Assembly: GCF_001907675.1 (NCBI RefSeq) | Contig: NZ_MPNT01000047.1 | Span: forward strand, 1-38,578 | Length of the DNA stretch: 38,578 nt | Origin: Mycobacterium paraffinicum | GTDB lineage: Bacteria > Actinomycetota > Actinomycetes > Mycobacteriales > Mycobacteriaceae | Direction: 5' to 3' | Shown here: positions 26,739-35,406 of the stretch, in pieces | Layout of the letters: the number at the start of each line of letters is the position of its first letter | How positions within the stretch are numbered: the first letter of the stretch is position 1 | Translations under genes and position numbers: made by a program | The notes under the pieces: model-generated | What the model was told of the DNA's origin: nothing | Database searches by the model: none | What the model saw: the letters and a program-made list of their open reading frames with translations, nothing else

Positions 26739-28208
26739 TCATGCCGGGACGCCGATGGCCTTCACCTCCATGTACTGGTGCAGCCCGCTGATTCCGCCGC
26801 TCTCCCGACCGAACCCGCTGAGCTTGAAGCCGCCGAACGGCGCGTCGCCCGGCCCGATGCCGTTGACGGCGACCTGACCGGTGCGCATGCGCCGGGCGAC
26901 CGCGACGGCCCGGTCCACGTCGGCGCCCCACACGGCACCGGACAGCCCGTAGCACGAGTTGTTCGCGATCGCGACGGCGTCATCGTCGTCGCGGTAGCGG
27001 AGCACCGACAGCACCGGCCCGAATACCTCCTCCTGGGCGATCGTCGAATCCGGTTGCACGCCGGTGAGAATCGTCGGCTCGAAGTAGTAGCCGACGCCCA
27101 GGCCGGCCGGGCGACCGCCGCCGGTGGCCAGCGTCGCGCCGTCGTGGACCGCGCCGTCGACGTGCGCCTGCACGCGGTCGCGTTGCGCGGCGCTGATGAG
27201 CGGGCCCATTTGCACCGTGGGGTCGGTGGGATCGCCGACCTTGACGTCGCAAGCCAGCGCGACCAGCCGGTCGACGATGTCGTCGTGCAACGAATCGGGA
27301 AGCAACAACCGGCTGTGCAGGATGCAGGCTTGCCCGGCGTGCAATGAGCAGCAATCGAACAGCATCTGCCGCAGCATGTCGTCGGTCACCTGCGTGTCGT
27401 CGAGGATGATGCTGGCCGACTTTCCGCCACACTCCAACAGGAGCCGCGTCATGGCGTCGCCCGCGGACCGCATGACCTCGCACCCGACGGCGGAACTGCC
27501 GGTGAAGCTGATCATGTCGATGCGCGGATCCGTGGTGAGCAGTTTGGCGGCCTCGAGCCCCGACGGTGTGACGACATTGACCACGCCGGGCGGGATGTCG
27601 GTCTCCTCGTCGATGATGCGCGCGAGCGCGAGCCCGGCCAGCGGAGTCAGCGGCGACGGCTTGAGCACGACGGTGTTGCCCGCGGCCAGCGCGTTGTTCA
27701 CCTTCATGACGTTGAGGCTGTGCGGGAAGTTCCACGGCGTCAGGATCGATACGACGCCCAGCGGCTCGTGCCGCAGCAACGTCGTTCCGGCGCCTATTCC
27801 GGTGACCGGCTCGTCGATCAGCTTGGTGGCGAGCTGGGCCGCGTGCATGGACATGTAGCCGGCGCCGTCGATCTGCATCATGCGTTCGTTTTCGACGCAG
27901 CCCCATTCGATCTGGGACAGCGCGAAGATCTCGTCGGCGTGCTTGAGCAGGGCCGCACCCAGCTGGTTGAGGCACCCGGCCCGCTCGTCGGGACCCATGC
28001 GGCCCCACGGCCCGTTGTCGAAGGCCCGGCGGGCGGCGTCGATGGCCGCGCCGACCTGGGCCACACTTGCGTCGGGGGCGGTGCCGATGGGCTGCTCGGT
28101 GGCGGGGTTGATGTCGTCGTAGCGACCGTCCGCCGGCTCGACCCAGCTCCCGTCGATGTAGAGCTGATAGGTGTCGACGAGGGGTCGCGGAGTCTGCAGC
28201 TCGGTCAT
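26739..28208 (-). CDS. Aldehyde dehydrogenase, NAD(P)-dependent
   Basis: This 489-residue ALDH-superfamily enzyme oxidises an aldehyde to its acid. From ATG 28208 the catalytic residues are Cys295 (HAGQACILHSR), Glu259 (LLECGGKSA) and Asn160 (TPWNFP), with Lys183 in VLKPS for the cofactor. The C-terminal FGGFKLSGFGRESG is typical. The start is chosen because GAGGAAG precedes it by about 5 nt; an ATG 27 nt upstream in frame is the alternative. It is divergent from the hydratase/aldolase operon across about 360 bp. That pairing suggests it takes the aldehyde released by retro-aldol cleavage (inference). M. tuberculosis has no equivalent at this place. Confidence 0.92.
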   Translation of the reverse strand: MTELQTPRPLVDTYQLYIDGSWVEPADGRYDDINPATEQPIGTAPDASVAQVGAAIDAARRAFDNGPWGRMGPDERAGCLNQLGAALLKHADEIFALSQIEWGCVENERMMQIDGAGYMSMHAAQLATKLIDEPVTGIGAGTTLLRHEPLGVVSILTPWNFPHSLNVMKVNNALAAGNTVVLKPSPLTPLAGLALARIIDEETDIPPGVVNVVTPSGLEAAKLLTTDPRIDMISFTGSSAVGCEVMRSAGDAMTRLLLECGGKSASIILDDTQVTDDMLRQMLFDCCSLHAGQACILHSRLLLPDSLHDDIVDRLVALACDVKVGDPTDPTVQMGPLISAAQRDRVQAHVDGAVHDGATLATGGGRPAGLGVGYYFEPTILTGVQPDSTIAQEEVFGPVLSVLRYRDDDDAVAIANNSCYGLSGAVWGADVDRAVAVARRMRTGQVAVNGIGPGDAPFGGFKLSGFGRESGGISGLHQYMEVKAIGVPA

Positions 28209-28245
28209 GCGCTTCCTCACCCGAAAGTCGGTCATGTAACCCCTT

Positions 28246-28255
28246 GGTGTACACC
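28246..28255. promoter_or_regulatory. Palindrome GGTGTACACC upstream of the ALDH gene
   Basis: This perfect 10-bp palindrome lies 38 bp upstream of the ALDH start. It is a plausible repressor operator; no specific family is assigned. Confidence 0.4.
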
Positions 28256-28322
28256 CGCGCCTCCCGTGCGGTCAATCATCAACCACGCGAATTGCGCACG
28301 ATTCTCGCGCTTCATAACGGTG

Positions 28323-28351
28323 TTGACAGGGCCGTGGCGCCAAGGTAAACA
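28323..28351 (+). promoter_or_regulatory. Candidate promoter TTGACA-17-TAAACA
   Basis: TTGACA at 28323-28328 and TAAACA at 28346-28351, with a 17-nt spacer, point toward the hydratase/aldolase operon. This would give a leader of about 210 nt. Confidence 0.45.
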
Positions 28352-28515
28352 CAAGGCCGCAAGACACATCACCCCAATGTGTCGGATCGCTTGTCCCGGG
28401 AGGCCGCGTGCGGACCGCTTTTCACCGCGTTTGCTTCCCTTCCCGACGCGCGATCCATTCCAGGCGTGGCGGCCGCCGCACGACGGCGCCGGTCTGCTGA
28501 AATGACGTCATCACC

Positions 28516-28528
28516 GAACGTTTCGTTC
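28516..28528. promoter_or_regulatory. Candidate TetR operator GAACG-ttt-CGTTC
   Basis: An inverted repeat with 5-bp arms lies about 45 bp before the first gene of an operon that ends in a TetR gene. An adjacent 8-bp palindrome TGACGTCA is at 28503-28510. The size fits a TetR-type site. Confidence 0.45.
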
Positions 28529-28571
28529 TCGTGAGCTTCGCGCCGCCGCAACATAGGAGGACAGCACCACA

Positions 28572-29117
28572 GTGACCGACGCAGAAACCGTCAGCGCCAA
28601 GGTGCGGGCCCTCGTCGGCCGGCCGACCGGCGGCACCGGAAAACCCTCGATAGCGCCGGATCCGGTCAACCAGCCGATGATCCGGCACTGGGCCTACGCG
28701 ATGGCCGACATGAACCCCGTCTACCTCGACCCGGAGTTCGCCGAGAAGTCGCGGTTCGGCGGCATCGTGTCGCCGCCGGTGATGCTGCAGACCTGGACCA
28801 TGCCGTCGCCGATCCTGGAGGGCATCGGCGAGCGGGGTGGCGCTCCGATCGAAATCAAAGGCAACCCAACGGCATTCCTGGACGAAGCCGGTTACACCAG
28901 CACCGTGGCAACCAACTCGGAGTTCGAGATCGAGCGCTACCCACGCCTGGGCGACGTCATCAGCGCGACGACGGTGTACGAATCGGTCTCCGAGGAGAAG
29001 AAGACGGCGCTGGGCACCGGCTTCTTCCTGACCTGGCTGACCACCTACACCGACCAGAACGGAGAAGTTCTGGGCCGGCAGCGATTCCGCGTGCTGCGAT
29101 TCAGGCCGGAGAACTGA
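28572..29117 (+). CDS. MaoC-like hot-dog subunit, ChsH2 N-terminal type (non-catalytic)
   Basis: This 181-residue single hot-dog domain protein resembles the N-terminal half of ChsH2 in the cholesterol igr operon. The segment HWAYAMADMNPVYLDPEFA aligns with the hydratase-2 motif D-x-NP-x-H, but the histidine position is Tyr (NPVYLD). It is therefore probably the structural partner of the catalytic MaoC protein encoded at 29594. The start is GTG 28572, 11 nt after AGGAGG. The stop overlaps the next start (TGATG), so translation is coupled to the DUF35 gene. Assignment is by motif and context. Confidence 0.8.
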   Translation: MTDAETVSAKVRALVGRPTGGTGKPSIAPDPVNQPMIRHWAYAMADMNPVYLDPEFAEKSRFGGIVSPPVMLQTWTMPSPILEGIGERGGAPIEIKGNPTAFLDEAGYTSTVATNSEFEIERYPRLGDVISATTVYESVSEEKKTALGTGFFLTWLTTYTDQNGEVLGRQRFRVLRFRPEN

Positions 29118-29515
29118 TGGACACCAGGCTGGCGCCGGCGATCACAGCGGACACCGAATTCTTCTGGAACGGGTTGCGGGACAATAAACTTCTGATTCAA
29201 CGTTGCAACGGTTGCGGGCAACTGCGCCACCCACCCCGCCCGATGTGCCCCCACTGCCGTTCGCTGGGCTGGGACACCGTGGAGTCGTCGGGCCGCGGCA
29301 CCGTCTACAGCTACGTGATGCCGCACGAACCGAAATTCCCGTTTTTCGAATATCCCTACGTCGTCGTGCTGGTGGAGCTCGACGAGGGCGTGCGGCTGGT
29401 ATCCAACCTGACCGGCATCGACCCGGCGGACGTGAGGACGGGAATGCCGGTCGAGGTGTACTACCACGGTTTCGATAACGACCTGGTGTTGCATCAGTTT
29501 CGGCCAGTCGGCTAG
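29117..29515 (+). CDS. DUF35 OB-fold/zinc-ribbon protein, ChsH2 C-terminal type
   Basis: This 132-residue protein begins with an amphipathic helix (DTEFFWNGLRDNKLLIQRC) and a zinc ribbon with Cys30, Cys33, Cys44 and Cys47, then an OB-fold segment (GRGTVYSYVMPHEPKFP, VVLVELDEGVRLVSNLTG). DUF35 domains bind SCP2-thiolase-type aldolases; in ChsH2 the DUF35 half is fused to the MaoC half and is needed for Ltp2 activity. Here it is a free-standing gene coupled to the MaoC-like gene by a 1-nt overlap. Confidence 0.88.
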   Translation: MDTRLAPAITADTEFFWNGLRDNKLLIQRCNGCGQLRHPPRPMCPHCRSLGWDTVESSGRGTVYSYVMPHEPKFPFFEYPYVVVLVELDEGVRLVSNLTGIDPADVRTGMPVEVYYHGFDNDLVLHQFRPVG

Positions 29516-29593
29516 GCGCGGGCACGGCGTTCACGTGAGCTCTCGCTCGGCCCCGCCGATCCACCTCGGCGCAACGTACTCGGAAGGACTCCC

Positions 29594-30061
29594 ATGACGA
29601 CCACCGCGAGCCGCACGAGCACCCTGCGCTGGGCGGACATCTCCGTCGGCGATGAGGTCACCCCGCTCGACATCCCGATCACCACGACGATGATCGTCGC
29701 CGGGGCGATCGCCACCCGCGACTTCATGCCCGTGCATCACGACCGCGACTACGCCAACAAGCAGGGCTCGCCCAACCTGTTCATGAACATCCTGACCACC
29801 AACGGCTACTGCGTGCGGTTCCTCACCGACTGGGCCGGACCCGAGGCGATGGTCAAGAATCTGTCGATTCGCCTTGGCGTGCCGTGCTTTCCGGACGACC
29901 CGCTGCGCTTCACCGGCAGCGTCACCGGGAAGACCGAGGGCACCGGGGGTGAGAACTTCGTCGAAGTGACGTTCAAGGGCTCCAACAGCCTGGGCGACCA
30001 CGTCTCGGGCACCGCGGTCCTCAGCCTGCTCGACGGGGACTTCGAAAGGGACCAAGCGTGA
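29594..30061 (+). CDS. MaoC-family enoyl-CoA hydratase, ChsH1-like (catalytic)
   Basis: This 155-residue hot-dog protein carries the intact hydratase-2 dyad Asp43 and His48 in ATRDFMPVHHDRDY. It is similar in size and motif to ChsH1 (Rv3541c), the catalytic partner of ChsH2 that hydrates a steroid side-chain enoyl-CoA. GGAAGGA lies about 6 nt before ATG 29594. It overlaps the aldolase gene by 4 nt (GTGA). I expect a heteromer with the product of the gene at 28572. The substrate is unknown. Confidence 0.83.
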   Translation: MTTTASRTSTLRWADISVGDEVTPLDIPITTTMIVAGAIATRDFMPVHHDRDYANKQGSPNLFMNILTTNGYCVRFLTDWAGPEAMVKNLSIRLGVPCFPDDPLRFTGSVTGKTEGTGGENFVEVTFKGSNSLGDHVSGTAVLSLLDGDFERDQA

Positions 30062-31227
30062 GCGGCTCACTGCCCGGCGCCGCCGCCATCGTCGGGATCG
30101 GCCAGACCGAGTTCTCCAAGGAATCCGGCCGCAGCGAACTGCAATTGGCCTGCGAGGCGGTGAGCGCCGCGCTCGACGACGCCGGACTGGAACCCGCCGA
30201 CGTCGACGGCATGGTCACCTTCACAATGGATTCCAGCGACGAGATCGAGATCGCGCGCAACGTCGGCATCGGCGACCTGAGCTTCTTCTCGCGCGTGCAC
30301 CACGGCGGCGGTGCGGCGGCCGGCACCGTCGTGCACGCCGCGATGGCAGTCGCGACGGGCGTCGCCGACGTGGTGGTATGTTGGCGCGCCTTCAACGAAC
30401 GCTCCGGGTTCCGGTTTGGCGGTAGCGGCCGCGACATGAGCGAAACCCCGCTGTTCATGGCCCATTACGCGCCGTTCGGCTTGCTCACCCCCGCGGCGTG
30501 GGTCGCGATGCACGCCCAGCGCTACATGTCCACCTACGGGGTCACCAACTCCGACTTCGGTCGCATCGCGGTGGTGGACCGCGCGCACGCGGCCCGCAAT
30601 CCCGATGCCTGGTTCTACCAGCGCCCGATCACGCTGGAAGACCACCAGAATTCGCGCTGGATCGTCGAACCGGTGCTGCGGCTGCTGGATTGCTGCCAGG
30701 AGAGCGACGGTGGGGTCGCGCTCGTGGTCACCAGCGCCGAACGCGCGCGCGACCTCCGGCAGCCGCCGGCGATCATCACCGCGGCCGCCCAGGGCGCGGC
30801 CGCCAACGGCGAGATGATGACCAGTTACTACCGCGACGACATCACCGGCCTGCCCGAGATGGGTGTGGTCGCCAACAGGCTGTGGCGGGACTCGGGGCTC
30901 AAGCCGCAGGACATCCAAACCGCCTTCATCTACGACCATTTCACGCCCTTCGTGTTCACCCAGTTGGAGGAACTCGGGTTCTGTGGGCGGGGCGAGGCGA
31001 AGGACTTCGCCACCGTCGAGCGGCTGTCGCTGGGCGGAGAATTCCCGATCAACACCAACGGCGGGCTGCTGGGCGAGGCCTACATCCACGGCATGAACGG
31101 CATCACCGAGGGGGTGCGCCAGGTGCGCGGCACGTCGTACAACCAGGTCGACAACGTCGAACACGTCCTCGTCACGTCGGGCACCGGGGTCCCCACCAGC
31201 GGGCTGATCCTGGCGCCGTCGGACTAG
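30058..31227 (+). CDS. SCP2-thiolase-type aldolase, Ltp2-like
   Basis: This 389-residue thiolase-fold protein is strikingly like recalled M. tuberculosis Ltp2 (Rv3540c): VGIGQTEFSK-SGRSEL, GVADVVVCWRAFNERSG, EDHQNSRWI, YDHFTPF and GEAYIHGMNGI. The usual thiolase nucleophile cysteine is missing; its region reads HHGGGAAAGT, as expected for retro-aldolases rather than true thiolases. Ltp2 with a DUF35 partner cleaves a hydroxyacyl-CoA side chain. One conserved site reads NTNGG where Ltp2 has NTHGG (by recall). It starts at GTG 30058, overlapping the hydratase gene. Confidence 0.88.
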   Translation: MSGSLPGAAAIVGIGQTEFSKESGRSELQLACEAVSAALDDAGLEPADVDGMVTFTMDSSDEIEIARNVGIGDLSFFSRVHHGGGAAAGTVVHAAMAVATGVADVVVCWRAFNERSGFRFGGSGRDMSETPLFMAHYAPFGLLTPAAWVAMHAQRYMSTYGVTNSDFGRIAVVDRAHAARNPDAWFYQRPITLEDHQNSRWIVEPVLRLLDCCQESDGGVALVVTSAERARDLRQPPAIITAAAQGAAANGEMMTSYYRDDITGLPEMGVVANRLWRDSGLKPQDIQTAFIYDHFTPFVFTQLEELGFCGRGEAKDFATVERLSLGGEFPINTNGGLLGEAYIHGMNGITEGVRQVRGTSYNQVDNVEHVLVTSGTGVPTSGLILAPSD

Positions 31228-31236
31228 CGAGGTCTG

Positions 31237-31842
31237 ATGACGCAAGCGGACCAGGCCATCGACACCCGCGAGCTGATCGTGGAATCCGCGTACGCCTGCT
31301 TCGGCAAGCAGGGACTGCAGAAGGCGACGATCGTCGACATCGCCAGGACGGCCGGCGTGTCCCGCAGCACCATCTACGAATACTTTTCCGACAAGGCAGC
31401 CATCATCGAGGCGTGCGCCGAACACGCTTCCGAACGGTTCTACCGCGAGATGTCCAAGGCCATGGACCGGGGTGGTTCGCTCGAGGAAAAGCTCAGTCGG
31501 GCAGCGGTTTTCGTGACGCAGGCACGGCGATCCATCGCGTCAGAGAAGTACTTCGACGAGGATGCGGTCAGCCTGCTGTTGACCAAGGATGCCGCCGTGC
31601 TGCTGCGTGAGTGCGTCGACTTCTTCGCGCCCTACCTGTCCGCCGCGCGGCTCACCGGTGAGGTGCGCAAGGACCTCGACGTCGAGTCCGCCGCGGAATG
31701 GTTTGCGCGCATTCTGTTCTCGCTCTTCAGCACGCCGTCCCCCATGCGGGACATGGACGATCCCGACGTGGCGGCCGAGTTCGTGCGGGCGCACGTGGTG
31801 CGTGGCTTCGCGGGCGACCGGCCGCGACCGCGCCGCGGTTAG
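31237..31842 (+). CDS. TetR-family regulator of the hydratase/aldolase operon
   Basis: This 201-residue regulator has an N-terminal helix-turn-helix (KATIVDIARTAGVSRSTIYEYFSDKAAIIEA, about residues 29-59) and a helical ligand domain. It lies 9 nt after the aldolase gene in the same direction, so it is the last gene of the operon and probably controls it through palindromes in 28246-28528. The inducer may be the acyl-CoA handled by the operon (inference). The MBL-fold gene is convergent, with 3 nt between stops. Confidence 0.88.
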   Translation: MTQADQAIDTRELIVESAYACFGKQGLQKATIVDIARTAGVSRSTIYEYFSDKAAIIEACAEHASERFYREMSKAMDRGGSLEEKLSRAAVFVTQARRSIASEKYFDEDAVSLLLTKDAAVLLRECVDFFAPYLSAARLTGEVRKDLDVESAAEWFARILFSLFSTPSPMRDMDDPDVAAEFVRAHVVRGFAGDRPRPRRG

Positions 31843-31845
31843 GCC

Positions 31846-32592
31846 TCAACGCCGCTGATCGGGCCACACGGTTTCGGCGACGTGAACCGGCCGGCCGTGG
31901 CCGGGCAGCAGGTGCGCAACCGGAAGCTCTTCCAACCGCTTTCGTGTGGCGGCGGCGCTCACCGGGTCGACGATTTCCGGTGTGTGCCAGACCTTGCCGC
32001 GGACTGTCAGCACGGCGTCACCGGACAGCAGCGTGCGCGTCGTCGGGTTCCACAGGGCGATGCTGTCATCGGTGTGTCCGCCCGCGTTGACGACCGTCCA
32101 CTCCGGTGCGCCGGGCAGCGACTGGCCGTCGGTCAGTCCCCCGCGGGGTGATGCCCCCGTCCAGCGCATGCCGGCCGGCGTGCCGTATCCCGCCAGTCGA
32201 GCGCCGCCGAGGAACCCGCTGAAGCCGACACGATCAAGCGGCTGGTCGATCAGGGTGGGCCAGATCGTTGCGGCCTTCGCTGGCGTCGGCGTGCGGGGCT
32301 TCGCCCCGTCGAGGTAGGTAAGCGTCTTGTCGGGCAACCAGATTGGCGCGCCGTAGCGGGCGGCGAGTGCCGCCGCGCCCGCGACGTGATCGCTGTGGCC
32401 GTGCGTCGCCACCACGGCGTGCAAGGTGCCGCCGAGGCGACCCACGACGGGCGCCAGATCGCCGGCGACCCGCGGTAATCCGGCGTCGACCACCACCGCG
32501 GCGTCGCCGCCGCGCAGGACGTAGCAGTTGAAGACCCAACGCGATACACGCGTGATGCCGAGATCGGGCATCTCCTCGATAACCAGGCTCAT
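31846..32592 (-). CDS. Metallo-beta-lactamase-fold hydrolase
   Basis: This 248-residue protein has the zinc-binding signature HGHSDHVAG (HxHxDH, about residues 64-72), GGHTDDS, SGDAVL and a final PGHG. These are typical of glyoxalase II/lactonase-like MBL proteins. The substrate is not known. ATG 32592 is chosen because conserved sequence begins there; the frame is open further upstream through the hairpin region. It may work with the neighbouring acyl-CoA operon (thioester or lactone hydrolysis), but only proximity supports this. Confidence 0.85.
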   Translation of the reverse strand: MSLVIEEMPDLGITRVSRWVFNCYVLRGGDAAVVVDAGLPRVAGDLAPVVGRLGGTLHAVVATHGHSDHVAGAAALAARYGAPIWLPDKTLTYLDGAKPRTPTPAKAATIWPTLIDQPLDRVGFSGFLGGARLAGYGTPAGMRWTGASPRGGLTDGQSLPGAPEWTVVNAGGHTDDSIALWNPTTRTLLSGDAVLTVRGKVWHTPEIVDPVSAAATRKRLEELPVAHLLPGHGRPVHVAETVWPDQRR

Positions 32593-32653
32593 GCCCGAGA
32601 GGCTACGCCTGCGGGTGATCCTTGGCGGCCGGAGTTGGGCGCCGCGCAACGGG

Positions 32654-32737
32654 CATTCAGTGTGCGTCCTGGGCCTGTGATCGTCGGCGTGTCGCCGCAA
32701 AGGCCGCACGCTCAAAGCCCGCAACGCACACTCAATG
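32654..32737. repeat. 14-bp inverted repeat overlapping the pruB stop
   Basis: CATTCAGTGTGCGT at 32654-32667 pairs with 32724-32737 with one mismatch, around a 56-nt loop. The right arm encodes the last residues and the stop codon of pruB. It is probably a terminator-like or repetitive element at the end of the proline operon. Confidence 0.7.
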
Positions 32738-33693
32738 ACCGCGCTGCGCCAACGCCCGCAGAAAGAACGTCAGGTTGGCGGGCCGCTCGGCCAGCCGACG
32801 CATGAAATAGCCATACCATTGCGTTCCGAACGGCACGTACACGCGGACCTGATTTCCCGATTCGGCCAGTCGGCGCTGCTCGAGGTCGCGGATGCCATAC
32901 AGCATCTGGTACTCGAAATCGGCTGCGGAGCGGCCCGCTTCGCGCGCGAGCGCGGGCACCGCCTCGATGACGGCCGGGTCGTGGCTGGCCACCATCGGGT
33001 AGCCGGAGCCGGCCATCAGCACCCGCAGGCAATGCAGGTAGGCCGCGGTGACGGCGGCGGGGTCGCGATGGGCAACCGCCGCCGGTTCGTCGTAAGCGCC
33101 CTTGCACAACCGAATCCGCGCCCCCGCCGCCGCGAACTCAGCACAGTCGGCGACGGTGCGCCGCAGGTAGGCCTGCAATGCCAGGCCGAGCCAAGGGAAT
33201 TCGAGCCGCAGGTCGCGCACGATCGACAGCGTCGAATCCGTCGTCATGTGGTCTTCGGCGTCCACCGTCACCCACACACCGGCCCGCTGCGCCGCTTCAC
33301 AAATCGTCCACGCGTTCTCCCGGGCAACCTTCTCACCGTCGCGGCCCAGCGACTGACCCAGCGCCGACAATTTCAGCGACACCTCGAGCGGCTGCACGGC
33401 GCCGCGGTCGTCGAAGCGCCCCAGGTGGTCGATCAGATCGAGGTAGACCCGCACCGCCGTGTCGGCCTCGTCCGCGTCGGTGACGTCTTCCCCCAGATAG
33501 TCGATGCTGACAAGGCGGCCCGAAGTGCGAAGCGCCGCAACGCTGTCCAGCGCGCTGCCGATCGTCTCGCCGGGCACGAAGCGATGCACGACGCGGCGGG
33601 TCACCGGCAACCCTTCGGCGGCGCGGCGCAATCCCGATCGTCGGCTGGCGGCGATGATCGCCGGCCGCAGCGTGTGGGCGAACAACCGGGCCA

Positions 33694-33694
<1 letters not shown>
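32732..33694 (-). CDS. pruB: Proline dehydrogenase
   Basis: This 320-residue FAD-dependent monofunctional enzyme oxidises proline to pyrroline-5-carboxylate at the membrane and passes electrons to the quinone pool. TIM-barrel landmarks are VSIDYLGE, LEVSLKLSALGQ, WVTVDAEDH, LQAYLRRT, RLCKGAYDEP and the C-terminal YVPFGTQWYGYFMRRLAERPAN. ATG 33694 overlaps the pruA stop by 1 nt (TGATG), so the two are coupled. It matches recalled M. tuberculosis Rv1188. Channelling of the reactive intermediate to PruA is expected. Confidence 0.94.
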
Positions 33695-35325
<1,631 letters not shown>

Positions 35326-35406
35326 GTTGCCAGGATCCCCGCCGCGCCGACCCCCGGAGTTAGCCGATCAGACAAGATTGCGACCATTTGGTAGTACGAT
35401 CGGACA
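35326..35406. promoter_or_regulatory. pruA/pruC divergent control region
   Basis: TACGAT at 35395-35400 sits 6 nt before the pruC ATG (leaderless start). Just upstream lies ACCATTTGGT at 35383-35392 with inverted arms ACCA/TGGT. A wider pair, CCGATC near 35364 and GATCGG at 35398-35403, also faces inward. These are candidate PruC sites. Confidence 0.5.

Larger units (their letters stand above)
28209..28571. other. Divergent control region of the ALDH and hydratase/aldolase genes
   Basis: There is no gene in these 363 bp. Visible structures are a 10-bp palindrome at 28246-28255, a candidate plus-strand promoter at 28323-28351, a second palindrome at 28516-28528, and the strong ribosome site AGGAGG at 28555-28560. 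Confidence 0.75.
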
